Shown in pieces: positions 45,154 to 56,404 of a stretch of DNA of 64,000 nt. Within the stretch, counting starts at the first letter, position 1, and every line of letters starts with the position of its first letter. The notes under the pieces are model-generated. The model was not told the DNA's origin and searched no databases. It worked only from the letters and a program-made list of their open reading frames with translations. A program made the translations under genes and the position numbers. The stretch is taken from the NCBI RefSeq assembly GCF_000372725.1, contig NW_005194878.1, positions 367,691 through 431,690 of the forward strand. Reading direction: 5' to 3'. Source of the stretch: Emiliania huxleyi CCMP1516. Taxonomy: Eukaryota > Haptophyta > Isochrysidales > Noelaerhabdaceae.

Positions 45154-45189
<36 letters not shown>

Positions 45190-45959
45190 CGAGCCAGGCC
45201 ACTGCCACACCTACGGGCAGCACGCCTCGGCGTTAGCATCGCGACGACCGGCACACTCTCTCGTGTCCTCGGCGCTAGGACTGGAGCCGGGCAGCGATTG
45301 GCAAGCGAGCGGGCTGCGTCGCTCTCTCGCCGGAAAAGAGTGGGGGCAATCGGGCGGGTTCGCTCGGTATAAGGGTGGGGAACGAGCGGCAGCGGCCGCG
45401 TCTCGCGGCTCCCCGATGGCAGCAGCCTCACCTGCGAACGGGAGGTGGCAGGAATTGTGAGGCCGAGGGGGGCGTAGCTGCTCGGGCGCCAAATCGAAGC
45501 GCATCGCATGGTGGGAGCGGAGAGGGAGCGGCGGGTTGCGTGAGCAGGAGGCGTCGCGCCGCTCGGGCGTGCAGCTCCCCGCGGCCATATGTGCGTCGAC
45601 GCCGCGGGGCCAGCGCGAGCGGAACGGGAAAGGCGAGGGACCTGTGGACCTGTGGCGAAGTACACAGAGAAGCCAGCCGAACGCCCTGCTCGATCAAAAA
45701 GAGCGCGTCGGGCACTACTCTCTCGAGGTCTCGCGGATCTTATAAATCAGCCGAACGGCCGAGGGCAACCCCGCAAGACTATAAACTACTAAAACAAACC
45801 GGCAAGTACTAGCCCGGTCGAACACTGCCCAAACAAATAAATTCCCCCTTTGAGCTGAGAGGTTTGGGCCCCGCCCGCCCGCCTCTCCCCGCTTGCCCGC
45901 CCGCCCGCCCGCCCGCCCGCCCGCCCGCCCGACCACCCATTCCCATCACCATCTCACAT

Positions 45960-47620
45960 ACCTTCATATAGGCGCTCGACACCTCGCCAGAGCCAATCTC
46001 CCCAGAGCCAGACTCGCCCGAGCCAGACGTGTAGACTGACGGTGCACATGCCAGCGGGAGCAGCGCGGCGAGAATCAGCAGCCACGCGCCGCGCCTCGAC
46101 CCCGTCCGGCACCGCACGAGGCGCCCCGAGTTGCTCCTCCGCACCGAGAGCAGCACGCCGCCGCACGCTCCGAGCAGCAAAAATCTGGCGGCCCAAAGCT
46201 GACCGTACTGCTGGGCGCGGCCAGGCGCGGAAGAGGAGCGTCCGCTCATGAAGGGAAAGTGGAACAGGGAGGGTAGGTCAATGGAGAGCTCGTCGGCCGG
46301 TGGGTCCGCGGGCGGCTTGTCGGTCTTGTAGAGCTCGTCGGTGAGCGCGTGGCGAGGCTTCGCGTGCCACGCACGGGCAGCGCCGCGTGGCTGCCAGTCG
46401 GCGCACACACTTGAGACCGAGAAGAGATCGGACTCGACCGCGTTCGAGTCGGCGACCTGAGCGGCACGGACCTCTTCAGGCCACGCTGGCTCCCCCAGCG
46501 TGGCCGCGAGAAGAGGGTTGACGGCCCGGCCACGCTGGAGGAGGAGGTCCTTGGTTGGGACTCGAGAAGCGTCCGTCAATCCGTCGTTCGCCCGCCACTC
46601 GCCGCCGGCGTGCATGCTAGCGACGGGCGCGCCGAGGCCAGTCTCGACCAGCTTCCGCACCGACGATACGATGGCTACAAACGAGCTGGTGTCGATGCCG
46701 CCAACCTCGCAGAAGCCGTTGGGCGATGCCGGCGTGAACGGCTTTGCGACGGTCGCGAGAGGCGATGTCGGCCACGGGGAGTCGTACCGCTGCGAGGAGA
46801 GAAGCGCGGCGGTGGCAGAGTACGAGGAGTGCGCAAACGCGGCTCCGAGGCAGATCAGCGCGAGGATGCCAAAGAGGCGGAGAGCAAGTTGTAGGACGAG
46901 CAGAGCTTGGGCCACGAGAACCGGCCGGAGACAGAGACGGAGCTGTCCAGCGTGGGAACTGTGGTCGTCTCGACCATGCCCTGAACAGGAGGGCGCGAGA
47001 CTGGCCGTGTGAGAGCGGCGAGCGGGGGAGGAGGCCGCATACGCAGGCGACGAGCACCGAGTCTGTTGTCGACGGCGTGGAGCCGCGGCGCACCTTGCCG
47101 TTGCCACCGAGGATGCCCTCGTTGCCGTCCGTTCCGAGCAGGCATCCGAACCCGTTGCTGCCGCCGACCGGGGTGATGCTCTTGGTGCGGACGATCGGGG
47201 CGGACGCGCCCTTGCGCCCCTTCTTGCGGCGCTTCTTGCGGCGCGGGTTCGACGGGGTGGTCCAGTCGGCGATGCCCTGGGCGCGCGCAAGGGTGCGTCA
47301 ATAGTTGAGCTCTGCGCGTGCAGCACCGCGGCGTGCGAGGCGCTCACCGCCGGGACGGGCTCCTCCGCTGGAAACTCCTTGGCCGCCGAGGCGGCCCAGT
47401 CGGCGTCGCCCTACGCAGTGAAAGCAGGGCGGGTGGAGGAGCTGGTCGGCAGACGGGCACGGCGCAGAATGCAAGGCGCTCACCGCCGGGGCGGGCTCCT
47501 CCGCTGCGCCGGTGACCGGCTTGAGAGCCGGCGCTTTTTTGGTGACCGGCTTGAGAGCCGGCGCTTTGTTGGTGACGACGTTGGGGGACGTCGGCGGGTC
47601 GGTCGGGCGACCTGCGCTAG
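45960..47620 (-). pseudogene. Pseudogene H: truncated, frameshifted copy of the gene B N-terminal half
   Basis: Minus-strand exons match gene B closely: DPPTSPNVVTNKAPALKPVT, DADWAASAAKEFPAEEPVPA, GIADWTTPSNPRRKK, ITPVGGSNGFGCLLGTDGNEG, RFSWPKLCSSYNLL, AHSSYSATAALLSSQRYDSPWPTSP, LVETGLGAPVASMHAGGEWR and APSVYTSGSGE. A 2-bp insertion near 46882 (GGCGGAGAGCAAGTTG versus GGCGGAGCAAGTTG in B) breaks the frame inside the membrane segment. Homology stops after TSGSGE (about 45990), before the DGWNG domain, stalk, beta-helix and TIR. The first exon and initiator region are missing and are replaced by unrelated sequence at about 47620. A shortened expressed product is possible but unlikely. Confidence 0.75.
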
Positions 47621-47639
47621 GTCGCCGGGCGGGACCGAC

Positions 47640-48805
47640 GGGACGTCCATCATGCGTGATACGGCCTGCCCGAGTCGTCGCTTGCGCGCCGCATCTTGGA
47701 TGAACGCGACCAGCTCCTCGCCCCGCTCCCTATCACTTGCCCTCCTGCATACTTCGCGTGTGACTCCATCGTCGGTAGCCTGTCCTCCCACTTGTGCGCG
47801 TCCCACAGCAGCTCAAAGTCACCCGCGAAGAAGCGACCCGCCCGCTCATGCAGCGCCGCGGCTGGGGTGACGCCCGTGGGCGGCTTCGCGAGGAGCCAGC
47901 GTGGCATCGAGAGCAGCAAGAGCCATTGCTCCGGGCGGGCTAGGCCGCGACCGCGCGCACCGGCGAGGGCGTCGATCACGGCTGCACAGCTACGGTGTCC
48001 CTCACACCGAGGGAGTCCAGCGAGCTGCCGCGTGTGGAAAGCAGCGCCAGGAAGTCGGTCGGCACCCGCGCTCGCACAGGAAGGCAAGGGCGGTGGCGAC
48101 TGGCTTCGGTACGTCGCCGTCGTCCGTGTCGTCACCCGCCGTGGGTGCCGCCGCGTCTTGGGGCGCTCGCGACGTGCCCGCCACCACTGCCGCCTGCGCC
48201 GGGGTGGGTGTGGCGCCCGCCGCGCAGGGCGCGGGCGATGGGGCGGCGGCGCCACCAGCCGCGGCGTGCGCGTCGGCGGTCGGTGCACGTCCAGTGGGCG
48301 GGGCACCGTCGGTGGCGGCGTCGACGGCCGCAGCGGCAGCACCGGTGTCGACAGCATCGGCGGCAACGGTGTCGTCGGCGGCGACGCCAAGGGCCCAGCT
48401 GCTGTTGCTGAAGTCTGGGAGGCGCACTGGGGTCCCGACGTCGACCTCGGCCCCCGAGTAGTGCCGCGAGTAGGTGCGTGCATCCCGCAGGACTTCTAGC
48501 CCGAGCGACGGCGGCAGCATGCCCTCCGCGCATTCTCGGAGCGCCCCGACAGCCGCGGGCGTGAACCGAAGGCTCCCGTCGGGCGGGCGCAGCAGCCGGC
48601 GGCGGCTTCGCGGCGTGAGGGGGTCGCGCCCGGGGGTGCTGCTGCCGAGGCCGTCGCTGGTGCCCGTGAGCTCATGCCCATGGGCGGCGTGACTCGCGCC
48701 TGCGGTCGGCGTGCCGCCCATGCTCTCGCCGTCCACCAGGGCCTGTGGAAATTCTTTTCCCCTACTCTCCGGCATTCTGACGGCAATCGAAGGCAGCGAA
48801 CTCAA
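47640..48805 (-). mobile_element. Retroelement-like coding fragment (region upstream of a reverse transcriptase?)
   Basis: Minus-strand frames show MPESRGKEFPQALVDGESMGG, an Ala/Pro/Thr-rich linker, ALAFLCERG, then in another frame RQLAGLPRCEGHRSCAAVID, ALAGARGRGLARPEQWLLLL, MPRWLLAKPPTG, and ERAGRFFAGDFELLWDAHKW. The last block recalls the sequence preceding the RT domain in some algal non-LTR polyproteins; this is family memory and weak. Frames shift around 48040, no RT motifs follow, and the piece runs directly into pseudogene H. Confidence 0.35.
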
Positions 48806-49242
48806 TCGACCCCGCGCTCACCGGCGGCCGCCCGCGTCGCGGCGTCGGACGAACCCCGGTGTCGGATGCCACCTCGGTCCTCGCTCCTCGCACCTCGCCT
48901 CCTCGGACGAGACGAGGCACGAGCCACGTCCCACGAGCGCACAGTGCCCCAGCGCGCACTAGTGCGGTGGCGGCGTAGGGGCCGGAAAAGACGGGTGTCC
49001 CACGGAAATAGTTAAAAACTGACACCTCGCAGGTGGGATGGCGGTCGGTGAAAAGGAGCGGCGGGGACTCTAGCTAAAAAGGTCTGTCCCTCCCATCCTC
49101 CCATGCACCGCCTGCGAAGAGCAGCCTCCTCCGACAGCCACAGCATCGGCGCGCTGAGCAAAAAAAGGACACGGGTCCCGCGGGCCCGAGGGCGCGGCTC
49201 ACGTTCACATGGACCCGTCGAACCTGTGCCGTGTCGGGCGTC

Positions 49243-49905
49243 TCAGCCTATGCTGGGCGCACGCGTCACGGTATCCGACTCGTCTGCGTAGACCCGCACG
49301 CGTGCCTCATCAAAGTCCATCGTCGCCATGTCGCCCTCCCGCATGACGCGCACGGACACGTCCGGCCGCTCGCTCGAGATGCGGCGCACGGCCTGCCCGA
49401 CCTTCTCCCCTACCAGCCCCGGCCATGAGGTAGGCCCGCCCGTTCCGCGGCCCTCTGCCCCACCGCCACCCGGCTGCTCAGGCAGGCCGTGGCCTCCGCG
49501 CCTGAAGCACGACCACCAGATCGACCGCTGCAGCTCCTTGCCCGCCATCCAGCAGGAGGTGTGGCAGACAGCCGAGCTGAGCCGCGAGCCGCAGCTCTGC
49601 TGCAGCCGCTCCATGCTCTGGCCAAAGGACTGCTGCACGGACCGGGCACTTTTCGCGCCGCTCAGCAGCTGGCCAAGGCCGCTCAGCGCGTCCGCAAGCG
49701 CCTGTTCTGGGCTGTGCTCGGCGCCGCAGCCGCAAGCTGACCGCTGCGTCCAGGCGAGTGCAGCCCAGCCTGCAAGGACCGCTGCGAGCAGCTTCCAGCC
49801 GGGCACCGCAGGGAGCGCCACGGAGCGTGCGGCAGGCGGCGGCGGCGGTCCGCGCCGTGCAAGCCGCTCTCGGGCCAGGTCGGCGAGAGAAGCGTTGTCG
49901 GCCAT
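49243..49905 (-). CDS. Potato inhibitor I family serine-protease inhibitor with N-terminal membrane anchor
   Basis: ATG at 49905 (MADNASLADLARERLARRG) gives 220 residues; an upstream in-frame start at 49989 is possible. A hydrophobic segment (LLAAVLAGWAALAWT, about 40-55) should act as signal anchor. The middle (about 60-150) is helical, with Cys pairs (SACGCGAE, CHTSCWMAGKE). The C-terminal about 60 residues fit the potato type I inhibitor fold: W-PGLVGEKVGQAVRRI, ERPDVSVRVMREG, a reactive-loop region MATMDFDEARVRVY, and the closing VTRAPSIG equivalent to the family's V.RAPRVG. By alignment with eglin c and CI-2, the P1-P1' pair would be Met-Asp. It would face the lumen or exterior and inhibit chymotrypsin/subtilisin-like proteases. 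It is divergent from the HPAT gene, sharing a 244-bp intergenic region. Confidence 0.78.
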   Translation of the reverse strand: MADNASLADLARERLARRGPPPPPAARSVALPAVPGWKLLAAVLAGWAALAWTQRSACGCGAEHSPEQALADALSGLGQLLSGAKSARSVQQSFGQSMERLQQSCGSRLSSAVCHTSCWMAGKELQRSIWWSCFRRGGHGLPEQPGGGGAEGRGTGGPTSWPGLVGEKVGQAVRRISSERPDVSVRVMREGDMATMDFDEARVRVYADESDTVTRAPSIG

Positions 49906-50148
49906 CGGCGCTAAGGCGCGCCTTTTCGTCACAGCACACTGGCACGACAAGGGCGCGAACTGGCGCGAACTGGTCGCACAGCGACACACGGCCTCGAAAA
50001 AGAATTTAAAGCGACGCAGCGTAGAGGGCCGTGTGTAGCCCTCTTTTTGCTAGAACAAAAAAGAATTTAATGCACATCCGCAACTTGTGGACGCTCCTCG
50101 GCCACGCTGGCCACGCGTGTGCGAGTTCTTCGCAGGACGCCCCGGTCC
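49906..50148. promoter_or_regulatory. Probable bidirectional promoter between the inhibitor and HPAT genes
   Basis: About 240 bp separate two divergent start codons (49905 on minus, 50149 on plus). It contains AAAAAAGAATTTAA-type AT-rich blocks (49998-50010, 50057-50070) in otherwise GC-rich DNA. No TATA box at a convincing distance was identified. Confidence 0.4.
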
Positions 50149-53100
50149 ATGCAGGGCCTACTCGCGATGCTGATGGCGCTCAGCGTCCTCCTCCTCGTCA
50201 CGATGCTCTTCATCACCCACAACAGCCTTGACTCTGCCGTCGTGCGTGGAGATTCTGATCAGCAGCGGCAGTGGATGGCGCAGCAGTTCTCTCGCATCCA
50301 CTCCTCGCAGCTGCGGCTCGAGGAACGGCTGCAAGCGATCGACGGACGGCTGGACGGCCTGGTTTCCAACGGCCTGCCGCAAGCGTCGCAGCCACTGCTG
50401 GCGCAGCCAGCCAGCGCTGCCGCCGACACCGTGGCGCCTGAGAGAGGTCTGCGGCAGCCGAGCGCTGCAAAGGAGGGCCGGGCGAAGCGGCACGCGCGCG
50501 GGAGCGCGTCGGCGGCGGGGTGCGAGGGCGAGCGCCGCCCGTACCACGTGCTGCTCACCGCGCAGGACTCGCTCTACCACACCACCCACGGGACCGAACC
50601 CGCATTGGATTCGGGACTGTGGAGGTATGGGACTGTAGGACTCGCTCTACCAGGCGTGGCAGACGCGGATCATGTACTACCACTACCAGCGCCAGAGAGC
50701 GGCCGACCCGTGCGGCGAGGTGGGAGGCTTCACGCGGATGCTGAACTCGGCGACGTGGCGGCCGGGCGAGGATGTGACGCCGTGTTTCTTTTTCGAGCTC
50801 GTACTTCTTTGTTTAGGCGACGGGGCGGCCGGTCGAGGATGTGACGCCGTGTTTCTTTTTCGAGCTCGTACTTCTTTGTTTAGGCGACGGGGCAGCCGGG
50901 CGATGATGTGACGCCGTGTTTCTTTTTCGAGCTCGTACTTCTTTGTTTAGGCGACGGGGCGGCCGGACGCGCTTATGGCAGCGATCCCCACCGTCCTCGC
51001 CTGGGACTGTGAACAGCGTCTCTTCACACCTGCAGCTGTGAGCAGGCTGAGATCCCCACCGTCCTCGCCTGGGACTGTGAACAGCGTCTCTTCACACCTG
51101 CAGCTGTGAGCAGGCTGAGATCCCCACCGTCCTCGCCTGGGACTGTGAACAGCGTCTCTTCACACCTGCAGCTGTGAGCAGGCTGAGATCCCCACCGTCC
51201 TCGCCTGGGACTGTGAACAGCGTCTCTTCACACCTGCAGCTGTGAGCAGGCTGAGATCCCCACCGTCCTCGCCTGGGACTGTGAACAGCGTCTCTTCACA
51301 CCTGCAGCTGTGAGCAGGCTGAGATCCCCACCGTCCTCGCCTGGGACTGTGAACAGCGTCTCTTCACACCTGCAGCTGTGAGCAGGCTGAGATCCCCACC
51401 GTCCTCGCCTGGGACTGTGAACAGCGTCTCTTCACACCTGCAGCTGTGAGCAGGCTGAGATCCCCACCGTCCTCGTCGACCAGCTGACCCCCGGCAGCGG
51501 CTGCCGCGAGGGAGGCGACAGTTGCGACTCTGGCCCCAGATCAAAAGAAGTACATGCCGCCAAACAGGCGTTTCTTTTTCTCTAGGCGACAGTTGCGACC
51601 CTGGCCCCACCGACAAAACGAACCACGTGCGGCGCGACGCACGCGTCGTTTTTTTATCGAGGCGACACGTGCGACTTTGGCTTCCCCGTGATGAACCGGC
51701 CGCACGGCGTCGCGCAGCTGCTCGCCAAGATGGGGCGCGGCGAGGTGCCGCAGATCGTCGAGGAGTCACACCCGCAGCACGGAGACGCCCCCGCCTTCTG
51801 TTTCTTTGTCCAGCGCGGATTTCTTTTTTATAGGACTACGTCCTCATCACGGAGACGGGCCGCGTCCTCCCCTCGCCAGCTCTGTGCTTCGTTTTACCGC
51901 GCGTCTTTCTTTGTTTAGGAGACGGACCACGTCTTCCTGCGCCCGCTGCCCAACCGCGCCACGCCCCAGCGGCCGGTGCGCGACCCCGGTGCCGCAGTCG
52001 ACGTGTGAACAGCGTCTCTTCACACCTGCAGCTGTGGACAGGTCTGCTACCCCTTCGGGCACATGAAGGCTGTGAACAGCGTCTCTTCACACCTGCAGCC
52101 GTGGACAGGTCTGCTACCCCTTCGGGTACATGAAGGCTGTGAGCAGCGTCTCTTCACACCTGCAGCCGTGGACAGGTCTGCTACCCCTTCGGGCACATGA
52201 AGGCTGTGAGCAGCGTCTCTTCACACCTGCAGCCGTGGACAGGTCTGCTACCCCTTCGGGTACATGAAGGCTGTGAACAGCGTCTCTTCACACCTGCAGC
52301 CGTGGACAGGTCTGCTACCCCTTCGGGCACATGAAGGCTGTGAGCAGCGTCTCTTCACACCTGCAGCTGTGGACAGGTCTGCTACCCCTTCGGATACATG
52401 AAGGCCGAGGCGCCCGAGCTGCGCCCCATCGTCTCGCGGTACGGCTTCGACCCGTCGGTCGTCGACCCTTGCGGGCCCTCGCCGGTGATACCGCACCACG
52501 CACGGGACCGAACCCACGCTGGGTTCGGTACTCTGGAGGTGCGGTACTAGGTGCTGATCCACCTGCCGCTGCTGCGGCGCCTCACGCCGGGCTGGCTCCG
52601 CCCCTCCTTTGCGCCGCTCCCGCCCTCGATAAAAAGAATTGCCCACGCCGAGCGTCCCTCTGTTTTAGGCTCCGTCCCCCCTTCGCGCTCACGCCCTCGA
52701 TAAAAAAGAAGTTCGGACGCCGTGTGCGTCCTTCTATTTCTAGGCTCCGCCTCTCCTTTGCACTCAAGCGAGACGACGAGGCCAGCCGCATGTTCGGGGG
52801 TGGGTGCTCGAGATGTGAACAGCGTCTCTTCACACCTCCAGCTGTGAACAGGCCAGCCGCGTGTTCGGGTGGGTGCTCGAGATGGGGCTGCACCCACCTA
52901 GAACCTTCTAGGAGCCTTCTAGGAGCCTTCTAGGTGGGTGCTCGAGATGTGGGGCTACACCCTTGCCGCTGCCCAGCTCGGCGTGCGCCACGAGTGTGTG
53001 GAGCAGCTGCAGCATGAGCACCCACCTAGAAGGCTCCTAGAAGGCTCCTAGAAGGTTCCTAGAAGGCCCAGAAGGTTCTAGCGCCACGAGGTGGTACAGC

Positions 53101-56100
53101 AGCTGCTNNNNNNNNNNNNNNNNNNNNNNNNNNNNNNNNNNNNNNNNNNNNNNNNNNNNNNNNNNNNNNNNNNNNNNNNNNNNNNNNNNNNNNNNNNNNN
53201 NNNNNNNCCCCCCCCGATCGCAGCATTTTGTGTTGGAGAGTGGAGATATTGAGAGTGTGACTAGGAGGGAGGGACGCTGGGGATTCTCAAAGGTATACCC
53301 TTGGAATGGCCGGATCCAGCCTTAAAAGTACGAGATCGCGCGCGCTTCGCGGGGTGCGGGACATTTTTTCCCGGAGTGTGCGCGGCAGGGTACCGTGTAC
53401 CTAAAAACTCGGGGAGGGGGTAGCGCTGTGCCCAGGCAATGTAAGCTGAGATTCCAGGGGGGATCGCCGCCCGTCCCCCTCCCTCAACCCCCAGACAGTG
53501 TAGCGCACATGGAGCCGTGTTTAACTCTGTCTCTTCACACCTCCAGCTGTGAACAGGAGCCGTCGTCGCTCTGGCACACGGAGCTCGACGGCGAGCCAGA
53601 CACCACTACACCTCGCCGTGAACGGCGTCTCCTCACACATCCAGCTGTGAACAGGCGAGCCCTACATCTACCACTACACCTCGCCGTGAACGGCGTCTCT
53701 TCACACATCCAGCTGTGAACAGGCGAGCCCTACATCTACCACTACACCTCGCCGTGAACGGCGTCTCTTCACACATCCAGCTGTGAACAGGCGAGCCCTA
53801 CATCTACCACTACACCTCGCCGTGAACGGCGTCTCTTCACACATCCAGCTGTGAACAGGCGAGCCCTACATCTACCACTACACCTTCGGGCTCGAGTTTA
53901 CGACCGACGGGCTGTCCGCACACACTAGAAGCGCGACGCGTGCTCTTGTATTCCAAGTAGCGCCCGAGAGGACACGCCCTCCATACTCCGCTGCGCACGA
54001 CGCCTATACCGCACCACCCACGCGACTGAACCCACGAGACACGGAGGGGGGGGATACGGGGGAGATACGGGGGAGATACGGGGGAGATACGGGGGAGATA
54101 CGGGGGAGATACGGGGGAGATACGGGGGAGATACGGGGGAGATACGGGGGGGGAGACGGGGAGATGTGGGGAGATACCACGCTGGACGCGGCGTGCGGCC
54201 GTCTTGACTCGCGGACGTTTGCATGTTCGCGGGCGCGGGCCGTCACGCTGGATTTGTTACTCTGGAGGTATGGTACTAGGCCGGTCACGGGGGTCGGGGA
54301 GTGGTCGCTCGACAAGAGGCACTTTATGGACCGCTACCCGAGCAAGGCACTCGAGCCTCCGCCAAAGTGAGCTAATCTCGGCTAATCTCGGCTAATCTCG
54401 GCTAATCTCGACTAATCTCGAGCCTCCGCCAAAGTGCGCCGGCCTCAAACAAAGACAGAGTTCGATACAGAAACGAAGGAGCAAAGCATGGAGACAGAGA
54501 GAAAGTCAACCGTCGCACTCCCCCGAGATCCCTCACAAAGAGGGGAGTAAGGGACCTCCGCCCCCTCGCCACCCCCCGCCACTGCCCGAGCTAGCGGCTC
54601 GAGTCGCCGCCAAAGTACGCCGAAGAGAGAGTGAGATGCCCCTCAGAGACATGACTGGTAGCGCCTCCAACATCAGACGCTCCACCATCAGACGCTTCGA
54701 CGCGCATAGCAGCACCTCGAAGTGGTCGAGTGCAGCCCCAACATCGTCACAATAAGGACCGCATCCGGAACCAACACTGTTTAGGTGCGCCGGCCTCGCC
54801 GCGCGCACGCTGCACGCGAAGTTCGCCGAGGCGGCGCAGGCGCTGCCGGACTGGCCTGAGGGCGGCAAGGGTGCGACGGGCTGGGCGAGCGGGGGAAAGG
54901 TGCGGCCGGCCGGTGATACCGCACCACCCACGGGACCGAACCCACGCTGGGGTCGAGACTCTGGCGGTATGGGACTAGGGCCTGCCGGCGCCGCTCAGCG
55001 ACGAGGCGCTCGCGGAGTCGGAGCTCGCAATCTCGCTGGTCGAGATTAGCCGAGATCCGCCGAGATTAGCGGAGAGTATCGGAGCTCGCAATCCGGCCGA
55101 GATTAGCGGAGAGTAGAAAGGGTTAGCCGAGATTAGCCGAGATTAGCCGAGATTAGCCGAGACTAGCCGAGGCGAGTAGTCGCGCGCTGTGGACGTGGAG
55201 CTTTCTCGGAAGTGTCTCTCTGAGCCGTCCCTGCGGTCCCTCTGAGCCACACCACACCAGACTTAATTAGTCACTCGACGAAGCGCCCCTGAGTCACTCC
55301 GCTAATGAACTGGCCGATGAATACGTTGATGAAGCGCCCCTGAGTCACTCCGCTAATGAACTGGTCGATGAATACGTTGATGAAGCGCCCCTGAGTCACT
55401 CCGCTAATGAACTGGTCGATGAACACGTTGATGAAGCGCCCCTGAGTCGTGAGCAGGTGCGGCGCGGCGCGTGGAGCTGGGCGGGCAGCAAGAAGCCGCT
55501 GCTCTTCTACAAGGAAGCTCATCGGCTACTGTAGTGAACCACTAATTAAATATCGAATCCACTGACCAGAAGCCGCTGTCTACAAGGAAGCTCACCCGCT
55601 AGTCATTTAGTGAATCAACTCTCGAAGTCACTCACCCCGCTGCTGCTGCTGCACAAGGGCGGACGCGCCGCTACGCCCTGGGGATCCGCCCGATGGGGGC
55701 TCGAGCTGGACGGCGCCGTCCGGCTCCACCTCGGCCAGGCAAGCGGCCAGCTCCCCTGCCACGCACACGCCATCCCCTCACACGCCCCCCCACCCCCCCC
55801 CGGCTTAACCCCCCCCCCCCCCCCCCGACCCCCTCTCACCACTGCCACCACCACCACCACCACCACCACCACCCCCCACCACCCCCACACGCTACACACC
55901 CCTCCCACTGCAGCCTCCGCCTGGCCCCTCCGCCCTCCTTCGACCGCGCATCTCGGCTCATCTCGGCGCATCTCGGCGCATTTCGGCTCATCTCGGCTCA
56001 TCTCGGCTCATCTCAGCTCATCTCGGCTCATCTCGGCTCATCTCGGCTCATCTCGGCTCATCTCGGCTCACCTCCCGCCCCGCAGGCGTGCGGCTCGTGG

Positions 56101-56318
56101 CTGCTCCGCTTCAGCGGCGCACGCTTCGAGGCCACCTCACACACAAACACACACACGCACGCACGCACGCACGCCCGCACGCACGCACGCACGCACACAC
56201 GCACACACACTCGCTCACCCACACGCACCGGGCCGTTTGCACCTTCAACGCACGTGCGGGCGCCTGTCGTCTAGACGTAGAGTCGCGAGGGACTTGCCCG
56301 CCCCTTCCTCCCCCGCCG

Positions 56319-56404
<86 letters not shown>

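Noticed and set aside
51009..51453. Treating each 37-nt unit as a separate spliced intron with 31-nt exons
   Set aside because: Joining the 31-nt pieces gives an immediate TGA; one GC-AG intron over the whole array restores the family sequence.
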